DNA of 5,476 bases, from contig RFIV01000226.1 of NCBI GenBank assembly GCA_003695085.1, positions 1 to 5,476 on the forward strand, in the 5' to 3' direction. Under the pieces are notes generated by a model. The model had not been told where the DNA came from, made no database searches, and saw only the letters and a list, made by a program, of their open reading frames with translations. The DNA is from Gammaproteobacteria bacterium. Its GTDB lineage: Bacteria; Pseudomonadota; Gammaproteobacteria; Pseudomonadales; Oleiphilaceae. Position 1 is the stretch's first letter. Each line of letters starts with the position of its first letter. Positions 1-5,061 of this stretch are shown here, in pieces. Made by a program: the position numbers and the translations under genes.

Positions 1-199
1 CCATGACGAGAGAGAACTGACGCGGTGGGTACCTGATTGATTGCCAGGTTGGCCACATCTCCGCCGTGGCGGACACCACCTTGCCCAGGTGAGGCAGGTT
101 GGTGAGGACGTCAGTCCTGCTCTGGATGCATTGCACGTACTCTACACCGGAGGTGCAGGGTCGTGCAAGTTCCGGGCAGCATGAAAGCCTTGCCTACAG
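1..199. other. Region downstream of the ABC operon, no identifiable gene
   Basis: This stretch lies beyond the stop codon of the last permease gene and runs to the window edge. I find no start codon with a ribosome binding site, no tRNA and no recognisable protein. On the minus strand one frame is open from about 193 to the edge (around 64 codons) and would read ...SGVEYVQCIQSRTDV..., but another minus frame is also largely open, which is unremarkable at this GC. Two short stems are visible: CCGCC/GGCGG at 61-72 and AGGAC-GTCA-GTCCT at 105-118. Neither is followed by a T-run, so no intrinsic terminator for the operon can be named here. It could be the decayed tail of a gene or repeat that continues outside the window. 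Confidence 0.4.
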
Positions 200-1057
200 T
201 CAGTCTTGGCGGCGGCGTTGCAGGAGAATGTTGACCAGCCCCAGAAGTGATGTGCCGACAATCATCAGGAAGGATATGGCATTGATCACCGGTGTGCTGC
301 CATCCCGCACCTGAAGATACAGATTGACAGGCAGAGTCGTTTCCGAACCCACCAGAAACAGGGTGGTGTTGAAGTTCTCGAAGCTCATCAAAAAGGCGAC
401 AGCCCCCGAGCCGATGAGCGCCGGGCGCAGATAGGGCAGTGTGATGAGCCAGAAAACCTGCCAGCGATTGGCCCCCAGATTCAGAGCCGCTTCGGCGAGA
501 CTGGGGTCAAGCTTGCGCAGTCGGGCAGAGACAACCAGAAGGACAAAGGTGGTGATGAAAGCCATCTGTCCCAGCACGACCAGCCAGAACCCGGGACGCA
601 GAAGGGGAATATCCAGCCCCCACCTCTCTTCCATCCAGAGGCCGGCGGAATTGGCAGTCAGCAGAATCGAAATGCCCAGAATGACGCCGGGGATCACCAG
701 CGGGGTCAGTGCCAAGTAGTACAGAAAGGGCTTGAACCGAAAGTTCTCCTGCTCGAACAGCAGGGCAGCCACGGTCCCCAGTGACAAGGATAGCAGCGAT
801 ACCCAGAATGCGGTTTTCAGGCTCACCCAAATACTGGACAGGTTGTTGGCGTCATTGAAGATCCCGATGCGCGGATGCGTGTCGCCGATGAACCAGTCCA
901 GTGAGAAGCCCTTCCAGGGCAGTGACGGGAAATCCGAATCATTGAAGGCCAGTACGCAGGTAATGACCAGCGGTGCAAACAGAAAGAGGTAGAAAAGCAC
1001 GACGTATGTGGTCATGCCCCAGCGGTAGAAGTGTGAAGACGGAAGTGAGCGTATCAT
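200..1057 (-). CDS. ABC transporter permease 2, PotC/PotI family
   Basis: Inner-membrane permease of a spermidine/putrescine-type ABC importer, 285 aa. It would pair with the neighbouring permease to form the channel. About six membrane helices are visible (roughly residues 15-37, 77-100, 110-133, 155-178, 212-236 and 255-279). The cytoplasmic EAA loop that docks on the ATPase is clear: E189-A-A, then G195, then P208. An in-frame ATG further upstream (1336) would add 93 residues with no permease character that overlap the preceding gene. The ATG at 1057 is preferred: it gives a normal family length, overlaps the previous stop as ATGA, and has AAGG 7 nt upstream. The 4-nt overlap implies translational coupling. 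Last gene of the operon. Substrate cannot be read from the permease; family assignment is firm. Confidence 0.93.
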   Translation of the reverse strand: MIRSLPSSHFYRWGMTTYVVLFYLFLFAPLVITCVLAFNDSDFPSLPWKGFSLDWFIGDTHPRIGIFNDANNLSSIWVSLKTAFWVSLLSLSLGTVAALLFEQENFRFKPFLYYLALTPLVIPGVILGISILLTANSAGLWMEERWGLDIPLLRPGFWLVVLGQMAFITTFVLLVVSARLRKLDPSLAEAALNLGANRWQVFWLITLPYLRPALIGSGAVAFLMSFENFNTTLFLVGSETTLPVNLYLQVRDGSTPVINAISFLMIVGTSLLGLVNILLQRRRQD

Positions 1058-1929
1058 GACAGTGCCTTGCCCAGTGATTGGCCCGACAATCTCAGTCCCA
1101 GCCATACGATGAACGACGAGAGCAACAGCAGCAGGAAGCCGAAAGCCGCACCCTGATTCCAGTTGAAGGAGGCAATGAACTCGTTGTAGATTTGCTCCGT
1201 GAACCAGAGTGAATTCTTGCCGCCCATCAGGTTGGGGGTGAGGTAGTTCCCCAGCGTCAGCATGAAGACCACAATCGATCCGGAGGTAATGCCGGGGGCT
1301 GCGTACGGGATGACGATGCGTGTAAAGATGACCCACTTCGAGGCACCCAGATCGTGCGCCGCCTCGATCAGGCTGTCATCCATGCCCTCAAGCGACGAAA
1401 TCAGCGGTACCGCCATGAACAGCATGGAGGTGTATACCAGGCCGAGCAACATGGCGGCGTCGTTGTAGAGCATTTCCATGGGGGTGTCGATGATTCCGAG
1501 GCTGACGAGAAAATGGTTGATGACACCGCTTTCGCGAAGCAGGATCATCCAGCCATAGACCCGTACCAGCTCACTGACCCAGAAAGGCAGGAGCAGCAGG
1601 ATCATCAGGATCATGCCGGCCTTGGGGCGGGCCAGCTTCGTGATGTAGAACGCTACCGGAAAGGTGACCAGAAAGGTCAGGAAAGTGACCAGCAACGAAT
1701 AAGCGGCCGTTCGGACAAACGTGAGCCAGTACAGCCGCTCTTCAAAGAAGTGGCGGTAGTTGTCCAGGCTCCAGGCCGCTTCACCCCAGTCATCCTCGAC
1801 GCGCAATGACATCAGGAACAACTCGATGTGCGGAATGATGATCAGCAGCGCCAGCCACAGAATGACCGGTGCCAGCAGCAGCCACAGCCCGAGCCGGGCA
1901 GGCTGTTCTAGTCCTGACTTGAGAAACAC
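1054..1929 (-). CDS. ABC transporter permease 1, PotB/PotH family
   Basis: Inner-membrane permease, 291 aa, partner of the downstream permease in a polyamine-class ABC importer. Six hydrophobic segments are visible (about residues 13-33, 72-97, 105-128, 155-178, 213-230 and 258-280). The EAA motif is well preserved: E189-A-A, G195, I/P at 207-208 within IEAAHDLGASKWVIFTRIVI. The N-terminus begins with a short cytoplasmic stretch, FLKSGLEQPARLG, typical of PotB/PotH. The start is GTG, not ATG, at 1929; no in-frame ATG precedes the first helix. A strong GGAGGA 6 nt upstream supports it. The start lies inside the 3' end of the ATPase gene (22-nt overlap), and its stop overlaps the next start. 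Stoichiometric expression with both neighbours is expected. Confidence 0.93.
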   Translation of the reverse strand: MFLKSGLEQPARLGLWLLLAPVILWLALLIIIPHIELFLMSLRVEDDWGEAAWSLDNYRHFFEERLYWLTFVRTAAYSLLVTFLTFLVTFPVAFYITKLARPKAGMILMILLLLPFWVSELVRVYGWMILLRESGVINHFLVSLGIIDTPMEMLYNDAAMLLGLVYTSMLFMAVPLISSLEGMDDSLIEAAHDLGASKWVIFTRIVIPYAAPGITSGSIVVFMLTLGNYLTPNLMGGKNSLWFTEQIYNEFIASFNWNQGAAFGFLLLLLSSFIVWLGLRLSGQSLGKALS

Positions 1930-2978
1930 CTGCAGTCCTCCGCCGCCACGCCTGCATCGACCTCGCTGCCGGGTCCGATATGGGCAAAACGTTGATTCTG
2001 GGGCAGGGCAATGATGATTTCGTGCCCGGTGCCCTTGATGTCAGAAAGCACGCGCGTATTGGAGCCATCGAAAATGACATTCCTGACCTGAACCCGGAAC
2101 CGGTTCAGCGCGTTCAGGTGGGGCTCGGGCTCGAGCAGAATGGCTTCCGGACGAATGAAAAGCTCGGCGTCTCCGCTGGTCGTGTCCGGCGCGGCCACGC
2201 GCAGCGATAACCCTTCTTCTGCCAGAAACTGGCCGCCGGCCTCCAGCTGCCCTGTGAAGCGGTTGCTTTCACCTACAAAGCCCGCCACGAAACGGGTGGC
2301 TGGCTGGTCATACAGGGCGCGGGGGGTATCCACCTGCTCGAAGCGTCCGGCATTCATGACCGCGACCTGGTCAGACATGACCAACGCCTCTGACTGGTCA
2401 TGCGTGATGTATATAAATGTGGTCCCGACCTGTGACTGGAGCTTCTTGAGCTCGATTTTCATATGCTCGCGCAACTTCAGGTCGAGTGCGCCCAGCGGCT
2501 CGTCCAGCAGCAGAATGGACGGCTCCAGCACCAGTGCCCGGGCGATTGCCACACGCTGACGCTGGCCGCCGGACAGCTGATCAATCCGCTTGGCACCATA
2601 GCCTGCCAGCCCCACACGTTCCAGAATGGAGTCGATGCGCCGTTTGCGTTCAGCCGCGGGTACCTTGCGTCGCTTGAGGCCGAACGCAATGTTCTCGGCC
2701 ACGTCCATCATGGGAAACAGTGCCAGGTGCTGAAATACCAGATTGACCGGTCGCTTGTTGGGCGGCACATTCAGAACGGACTGCCCCCGAATCAGAATGT
2801 CACCTGAAGATGGGGTCTGAAAACCTGCAATCATGCGCAGGAGCGTGGTCTTGCCGCAGCCGGAAGGTCCCAGAATGGAAAAGAAGCTGCCTTCTTCGAC
2901 GGACAAGGAAATGTCATTCACGGCCGTAAAATCGCCGAACTTCCGGGTCAGGTGCCTGAGTTCCAGTACTGCTGCCAT
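1908..2978 (-). CDS. ABC transporter ATP-binding protein, PotA/PotG family
   Basis: ATPase subunit of the importer, 356 aa, acting at the cytoplasmic face of the inner membrane. All catalytic motifs are intact: Walker A GPSGCGKT at residues 37-44, Q-loop Q83, ABC signature LSGGQ at 135-139, Walker B ILLLDE at 155-160 with catalytic E160, D-loop GALD at 163-166 and switch histidine H193. The C-terminal third (about 240-345) fits the TOBE/OB-fold regulatory domain of the PotA/MalK group (FIRPEAI near 274-280). Length is usual for PotA/PotG. The ATG at 2978 has a modest GGTGA-type ribosome site. It lies 77 nt after the binding-protein gene and overlaps the first permease by 22 nt. The family is certain; the transported compound is not determined by this subunit. 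Confidence 0.95.
   Translation of the reverse strand: MAAVLELRHLTRKFGDFTAVNDISLSVEEGSFFSILGPSGCGKTTLLRMIAGFQTPSSGDILIRGQSVLNVPPNKRPVNLVFQHLALFPMMDVAENIAFGLKRRKVPAAERKRRIDSILERVGLAGYGAKRIDQLSGGQRQRVAIARALVLEPSILLLDEPLGALDLKLREHMKIELKKLQSQVGTTFIYITHDQSEALVMSDQVAVMNAGRFEQVDTPRALYDQPATRFVAGFVGESNRFTGQLEAGGQFLAEEGLSLRVAAPDTTSGDAELFIRPEAILLEPEPHLNALNRFRVQVRNVIFDGSNTRVLSDIKGTGHEIIIALPQNQRFAHIGPGSEVDAGVAAEDCRCFSSQD
1936..1941 (-). promoter_or_regulatory. Ribosome binding site for the GTG-started permease
   Basis: On the minus strand this reads GGAGGA, with a 6-nt spacer to the GTG at 1929. It is one of the strongest Shine-Dalgarno matches in the window and lies within the coding sequence of the ATPase gene. 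It fixes the otherwise ambiguous GTG start of the downstream permease. Confidence 0.8.
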
Positions 2979-3002
2979 CTGTCTTCACCGTGCCTGCAAC
3001 AG

Positions 3003-3025
3003 CCGGGCGGGGCGCGCCCGCCCGG
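3003..3025 (-). promoter_or_regulatory. Perfect GC-rich hairpin between binding-protein and ATPase genes
   Basis: Two 9-nt arms, CCGGGCGGG (3003-3011) and CCCGCCCGG (3017-3025), are exact reverse complements around a 5-nt loop. It starts 30 nt after the stop of the binding-protein gene and ends 24 nt before the ATPase start. No T-run follows on the minus strand, so it is not a classic intrinsic terminator. Structures at this place in ABC operons (for example malE-malF in E. coli) protect the upstream mRNA from 3' exonucleases and so raise binding-protein output over the membrane subunits. The same role is inferred here. Confidence 0.6.
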
Positions 3026-3055
3026 ACAGAAGATGATAAGGAGCCGGCTGGCCGA

Positions 3056-4120
3056 TCAGCGTGCCGCCTTGATCTGATCCAGGATCTTGCCTTCGATTTG
3101 CTCGATCTTGGCGGGTACGGGCGGATACCACTTGATGTTGTCGATGTCCGCCTGGCTGAACGAGCGCTCGAAGTTGGCCCGGATTTCCGGATTCAGGTGC
3201 TTGCCTGCGTCCCTGGATGCGGTGCCGTACTTTTCCTGGTTGGTAAAGAAGGCTGCATTCTCCGGTGCCAGCATGAAATTGATCCACTGGTAGGCGGCAT
3301 CAATATTCTTTGATTTGGCGGGAATGGCAAAGGTATCAATCCAGCCCAGCGCGCCGCTTTTGGGGGCTACGAAATCAAGATCCGGGTTCTCGGCATGCAG
3401 CTTCCAGCCGCCGTTGTCCCACCCCATGGCCACGGTCACTTCACCGCTGCGCATCATTTCCAGCAGGGAGTCGCCGTTTGACCAGTAGTTCTTCACCAGC
3501 GGCTTGGCTTCAATCAGCTTGTCGCGCACGCGTTCCATCAGCTGCTTGTAGGCATCCGGATCACTGTACTTGGCGAAGGGGTCATCCCCCAGGGCGAAGG
3601 CCATGGCAATCAGTGTCGGCCGCTTGAGCCGGTAACTGATACGCCCCTTGTAGGCCGGGTCGATCAGCGCCGTGTAGTCGGTGGCATCGGGCGCCGCTTT
3701 CTTGTTGACGATGAGGCCGGATGTGCCGTAAGCAAAGGGCACGGCATAGGACGCATCCTTCACGCGTGTGTTCTTCTTCACGGCTTCCAGCATGGATGGC
3801 ACAATCTGGCCCGTCTTCACCTTGCTGTAGTCAATGGGCTGATACAGCCGGAACTTGGCCTGAACGGATGCAATACGGTCCTGGCTTGGCTGAGCCAGAT
3901 CGAAGCCTGCGCCGCGCGTGGCCCGGAGCTTGGCGATCATCTCCTCGTTGTTGGAGTAGGTAATCTGTACCTTGACGCCGGTCTGCTTCTCGAATTTTTC
4001 CACAAGCGGCTGTGGCGCGTAACCTTTCCAGGTCAGCAGGCGCAGGACGCCCTCGGCCTGAGCGTTGAACGACAGCCCCAGCAGGGCGCCGCACAGTATC
4101 GTTGATACACCTTTCTTCAT
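3056..4120 (-). CDS. Periplasmic solute-binding protein, PotD/PotF family (ligand uncertain)
   Basis: Exported ligand-capturing subunit of the ABC importer, 354 aa. The N-terminus (MKKGVSTILCGALLGLSFNA, then QA) is a Sec signal peptide with likely cleavage after A22; C10 is not in a good lipobox, so a soluble protein is expected. Family landmarks by hand alignment with PotD: W31/Y34 in LTWKGYAP (PotD W34/Y37), S79/D81 in the PSQD loop, W234 in AMGWDNGGW (W229), and W260/D262 in GWIDTFAIPA (W255/D257). Where PotD has the amine-binding acids D168 and E171, this protein reads YRLKRPTL (163-170), with basic residues and no acid, so the ligand may not be a plain polyamine. ATG at 4120 has GGGAG 8 nt upstream (4129-4133). 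First gene of the operon, behind a Pho-box-like promoter. Length is normal for the family. Confidence 0.92.
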   Translation of the reverse strand: MKKGVSTILCGALLGLSFNAQAEGVLRLLTWKGYAPQPLVEKFEKQTGVKVQITYSNNEEMIAKLRATRGAGFDLAQPSQDRIASVQAKFRLYQPIDYSKVKTGQIVPSMLEAVKKNTRVKDASYAVPFAYGTSGLIVNKKAAPDATDYTALIDPAYKGRISYRLKRPTLIAMAFALGDDPFAKYSDPDAYKQLMERVRDKLIEAKPLVKNYWSNGDSLLEMMRSGEVTVAMGWDNGGWKLHAENPDLDFVAPKSGALGWIDTFAIPAKSKNIDAAYQWINFMLAPENAAFFTNQEKYGTASRDAGKHLNPEIRANFERSFSQADIDNIKWYPPVPAKIEQIEGKILDQIKAAR

Positions 4121-4154
4121 GTTATTGTCTCCCGTGTGTTTGTAAACGATCCTG

Positions 4155-4160
4155 ACTCTA
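4155..4160 (-). promoter_or_regulatory. Candidate -10 hexamer of the transporter promoter
   Basis: On the minus strand this reads TAGAGT, 4 of 6 matches to TATAAT. The hexamer 17 nt upstream (ACAGTT) is a poor -35, as expected of an activator-dependent promoter. It lies exactly 10 nt downstream of the Pho-box-like repeat. Transcription would begin near 4148, leaving a leader of about 28 nt that contains the GGGAG ribosome site. Confidence 0.5.
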
Positions 4161-4170
4161 TGAGGGAACC

Positions 4171-4188
4171 GTGACAGAACTGTGACAT
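4171..4188 (-). promoter_or_regulatory. Candidate PhoB box upstream of the ABC transporter operon
   Basis: On the minus strand the sequence is ATGTCAC-AGTT-CTGTCAC: two 7-nt direct repeats separated by 4 nt (11-nt period). The known PhoB box is CTGTCAT-N4-CTGTCAT, so the repeats match at 5 and 6 of 7 positions. The spacing to the -10-like TAGAGT is 10 nt, the same as in the E. coli phoA promoter as I recall it (TTGTCAC, 10 nt, TATAGT). PhoB, the response regulator of phosphate starvation, binds such boxes in place of a -35. The match and position are seen; regulation is inferred. Confidence 0.55.
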
Positions 4189-4209
4189 GGTCACTCTAAC
4201 GCTTCAATC

Positions 4210-4225
4210 CTGTGCATTTTTACAG
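4210..4225. promoter_or_regulatory. Candidate LexA (SOS) box in the divergent control region
   Basis: The sequence CTGTGCATTTTTACAG contains the invariant CTGT-N8-ACAG of gammaproteobacterial LexA operators, with an AT-rich right half of the core. It lies between the transporter promoter and the main rpsU promoter, 14 nt upstream of the latter's -35, and overlaps the -35 of a weaker upstream promoter. The E. coli rpsU-dnaG-rpoD operon has been reported to carry a LexA site, so SOS control here would fit. Chance occurrence of the eight fixed bases in this 218-nt gap is roughly 0.3%. Confidence 0.5.
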
Positions 4226-4247
4226 CGCGCTCAATTGGCTTTACATT
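4219..4247 (+). promoter_or_regulatory. Possible upstream rpsU promoter P1
   Basis: TTTACA (4219-4224) is followed after 17 nt by TACATT (4242-4247), 5/6 and 4/6 matches to sigma70 hexamers. The -35 lies inside the LexA-type box, which would let a bound repressor block it. Tandem promoters are known for the E. coli rpsU operon. It is weaker than the downstream promoter and could be a chance match. Confidence 0.3.
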
Positions 4248-4268
4248 GATCAATACAAGGTTTAGAAT
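4240..4268 (+). promoter_or_regulatory. Main sigma70 promoter of the rpsU operon
   Basis: TTTACA (4240-4245), a 17-nt spacer and TAGAAT (4263-4268) give 5/6 matches at each hexamer with ideal spacing. Transcription should start near 4275, about 64 nt before the rpsU ATG. The spacer contains the 10-bp palindrome ATTGATCAAT (4245-4254), whose meaning is unclear. This is the strongest promoter signature in the window, fitting constitutive high expression of a ribosomal protein gene. Confidence 0.75.
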
Positions 4269-4338
4269 GCCCGCCCTCAGTCGTGTTGGCTGACCGGATT
4301 CTATTGATTGTGTTCAACCAGTAAAGAGAACAGATTGA

Positions 4339-4554
4339 ATGCCTGCGGTTAAAGTAAAAGAGAACGAACCCTTTGACGTAGCGCTGCGTCGCTTCAAGCG
4401 TGCCTGTGAAAAAGCCGGTGTCCTGTCTGAAGTGCGTCGTCGCGAGTTCTATGAAAAGCCGACTGCCCGTCGCAAGCGCAAGCTGGCCGCTGCGATCAAG
4501 CGCCACGCCAAAAAACTGCAGCGCGAACAGCGTCGCTTCGAGCGCCTGTACTGA
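4339..4554 (+). CDS. rpsU: 30S ribosomal protein S21
   Basis: Small-subunit ribosomal protein S21, 71 aa, needed for base pairing of the 16S rRNA 3' end with mRNA during initiation. The N-terminus MPAVKVKENEPFDVALRRFK and the later EKAGVLSEVRRREFYEKPTA are near-identical to Pseudomonas and E. coli S21. The C-terminal half is the usual Lys/Arg-rich helix ending RFERLY. Length matches the family exactly. The leader has only a weak GAG-type ribosome site (4326-4328) 10 nt from the ATG. First gene of the macromolecular-synthesis operon; yqeY follows after 22 nt with no terminator between. Divergent from the ABC transporter operon, sharing the 218-nt control region. Confidence 0.98.
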   Translation: MPAVKVKENEPFDVALRRFKRACEKAGVLSEVRRREFYEKPTARRKRKLAAAIKRHAKKLQREQRRFERLY

Positions 4555-4576
4555 GTTCTGACTGCCGGGTACTGTT

Positions 4577-5023
4577 GTGTCTCTGAAGAACCAGATTTCA
4601 GAGGCCATGAAGGACGCCATGCGGGCGCGTGACAAGGCGCGTCTGTCGGCAGTCCGGATGATCATGGCCGCTGTCAAGCAAGTGGAAGTCGATAGCCAGT
4701 CCGAGGCGGATGATGGCGTTGTGCTTGCTGTACTGGACAAGATGGCCAAGCAGCGCAAGGATTCGGCTGCACAGTACCGCGATGCCGGGCGCGTCGATCT
4801 GGCGGAGGTCGAAGAGGCAGAGCTGGAAGTGATCCAGTCGTTCCTGCCGCAACCGTTGTCTGAAGCCGAGCTGACTGAACTGGTGCAGCAGGCAGTGGCC
4901 GAAAGTGGCGCTGCCGGCATGCGTGACATGGGCAAGGTCATGGCGCTGCTCAAGCCGCAGGTGCAGGGCCGTGCCGACATGGGCGTCGTCAGCCAGCTCG
5001 TCAAATCGTCGCTGGGGGGATAG
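4577..5023 (+). CDS. yqeY: GatB/YqeY domain-containing protein
   Basis: Cytoplasmic protein of 148 aa, the usual length for the YqeY family. It resembles the C-terminal tail domain of GatB, the tRNA-binding part of Glu-tRNA(Gln)/Asp-tRNA(Asn) amidotransferase; the role of the free-standing form is not established. Family marks: the amphipathic N-terminal helix with MKDAMRARDKARLSAVRMI, the EAELEVIQSFLPQPLSEAEL segment around residues 80-99, and the C-terminal GMRDMGKVMALLKPQVQGRA at about 114-133. The start is GTG at 4577; a weak CGGG lies about 8 nt upstream, and the protein then begins exactly like homologues (MSLKNQIS). It sits between rpsU and dnaG, as in Pseudomonas, whereas E. coli lacks it here. 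Its stop codon lies inside a hairpin. Confidence 0.95.
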   Translation: MSLKNQISEAMKDAMRARDKARLSAVRMIMAAVKQVEVDSQSEADDGVVLAVLDKMAKQRKDSAAQYRDAGRVDLAEVEEAELEVIQSFLPQPLSEAELTELVQQAVAESGAAGMRDMGKVMALLKPQVQGRADMGVVSQLVKSSLGG

Positions 5024-5035
5024 CTATCCCCCTTT
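5015..5035 (+). terminator. Hairpin overlapping the yqeY stop codon, possible attenuator before dnaG
   Basis: GGGGGATAGCTATCCCCC (5015-5032) is a perfect 18-bp palindrome followed by TTT and then CGGC. As RNA it would fold with 7-bp arms and an AGCU loop, closing with a G-U pair from 5014/5033. The UAG stop of yqeY lies in it, so terminating ribosomes would cover the stem. The T-run is only three bases, so termination would be partial at best. The E. coli operon has a leaky terminator between rpsU and dnaG that keeps primase low; a similar role is inferred here. Confidence 0.5.
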
Positions 5036-5061
5036 CGGCTCCTTCAGGGCCAGGCAGGCTT

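Noticed and set aside
105..118. Stem AGGAC-GTCA-GTCCT as terminator of the ABC operon
   Set aside because: Only 5 bp and no T-run on either side; too weak to call.
1058..1336. 93-codon N-terminal extension of the second permease from an upstream ATG
   Set aside because: The extra residues overlap the first permease, have no membrane or family character, and the ATG at 1057 has coupling overlap and a ribosome site.
1354..1809. 151-codon plus-strand frame inside the first permease gene
   Set aside because: Gln/Asp/His-rich shadow of a membrane-protein gene, with no ribosome site and no recognisable family.
3831..4094. 87-codon minus-strand frame within the binding-protein gene
   Set aside because: It is an out-of-frame shadow of a clearly identified gene on the same strand.
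4181..4195. CRP-like site TGTGA...TCAC or GTGAC-N3-GTCAC palindrome
   Set aside because: The spacer is one base short of the CRP consensus (N5 instead of N6). The direct-repeat Pho-box reading explains two of the three GTGAC units and fits the promoter geometry better.
4245..4254. ATTGATCAAT as an FNR-type site in the rpsU promoter spacer
   Set aside because: An FNR box needs TTGAT-N4-ATCAA; here the halves abut with no spacer, so it is only a short palindrome.
4231..5004. Long open frame of 257 codons on the minus strand antisense to rpsU and yqeY
   Set aside because: It is Ser/Thr/Ala-rich with no family resemblance and lies opposite two well-identified genes; it is a frame shadow of high-GC coding sequence.
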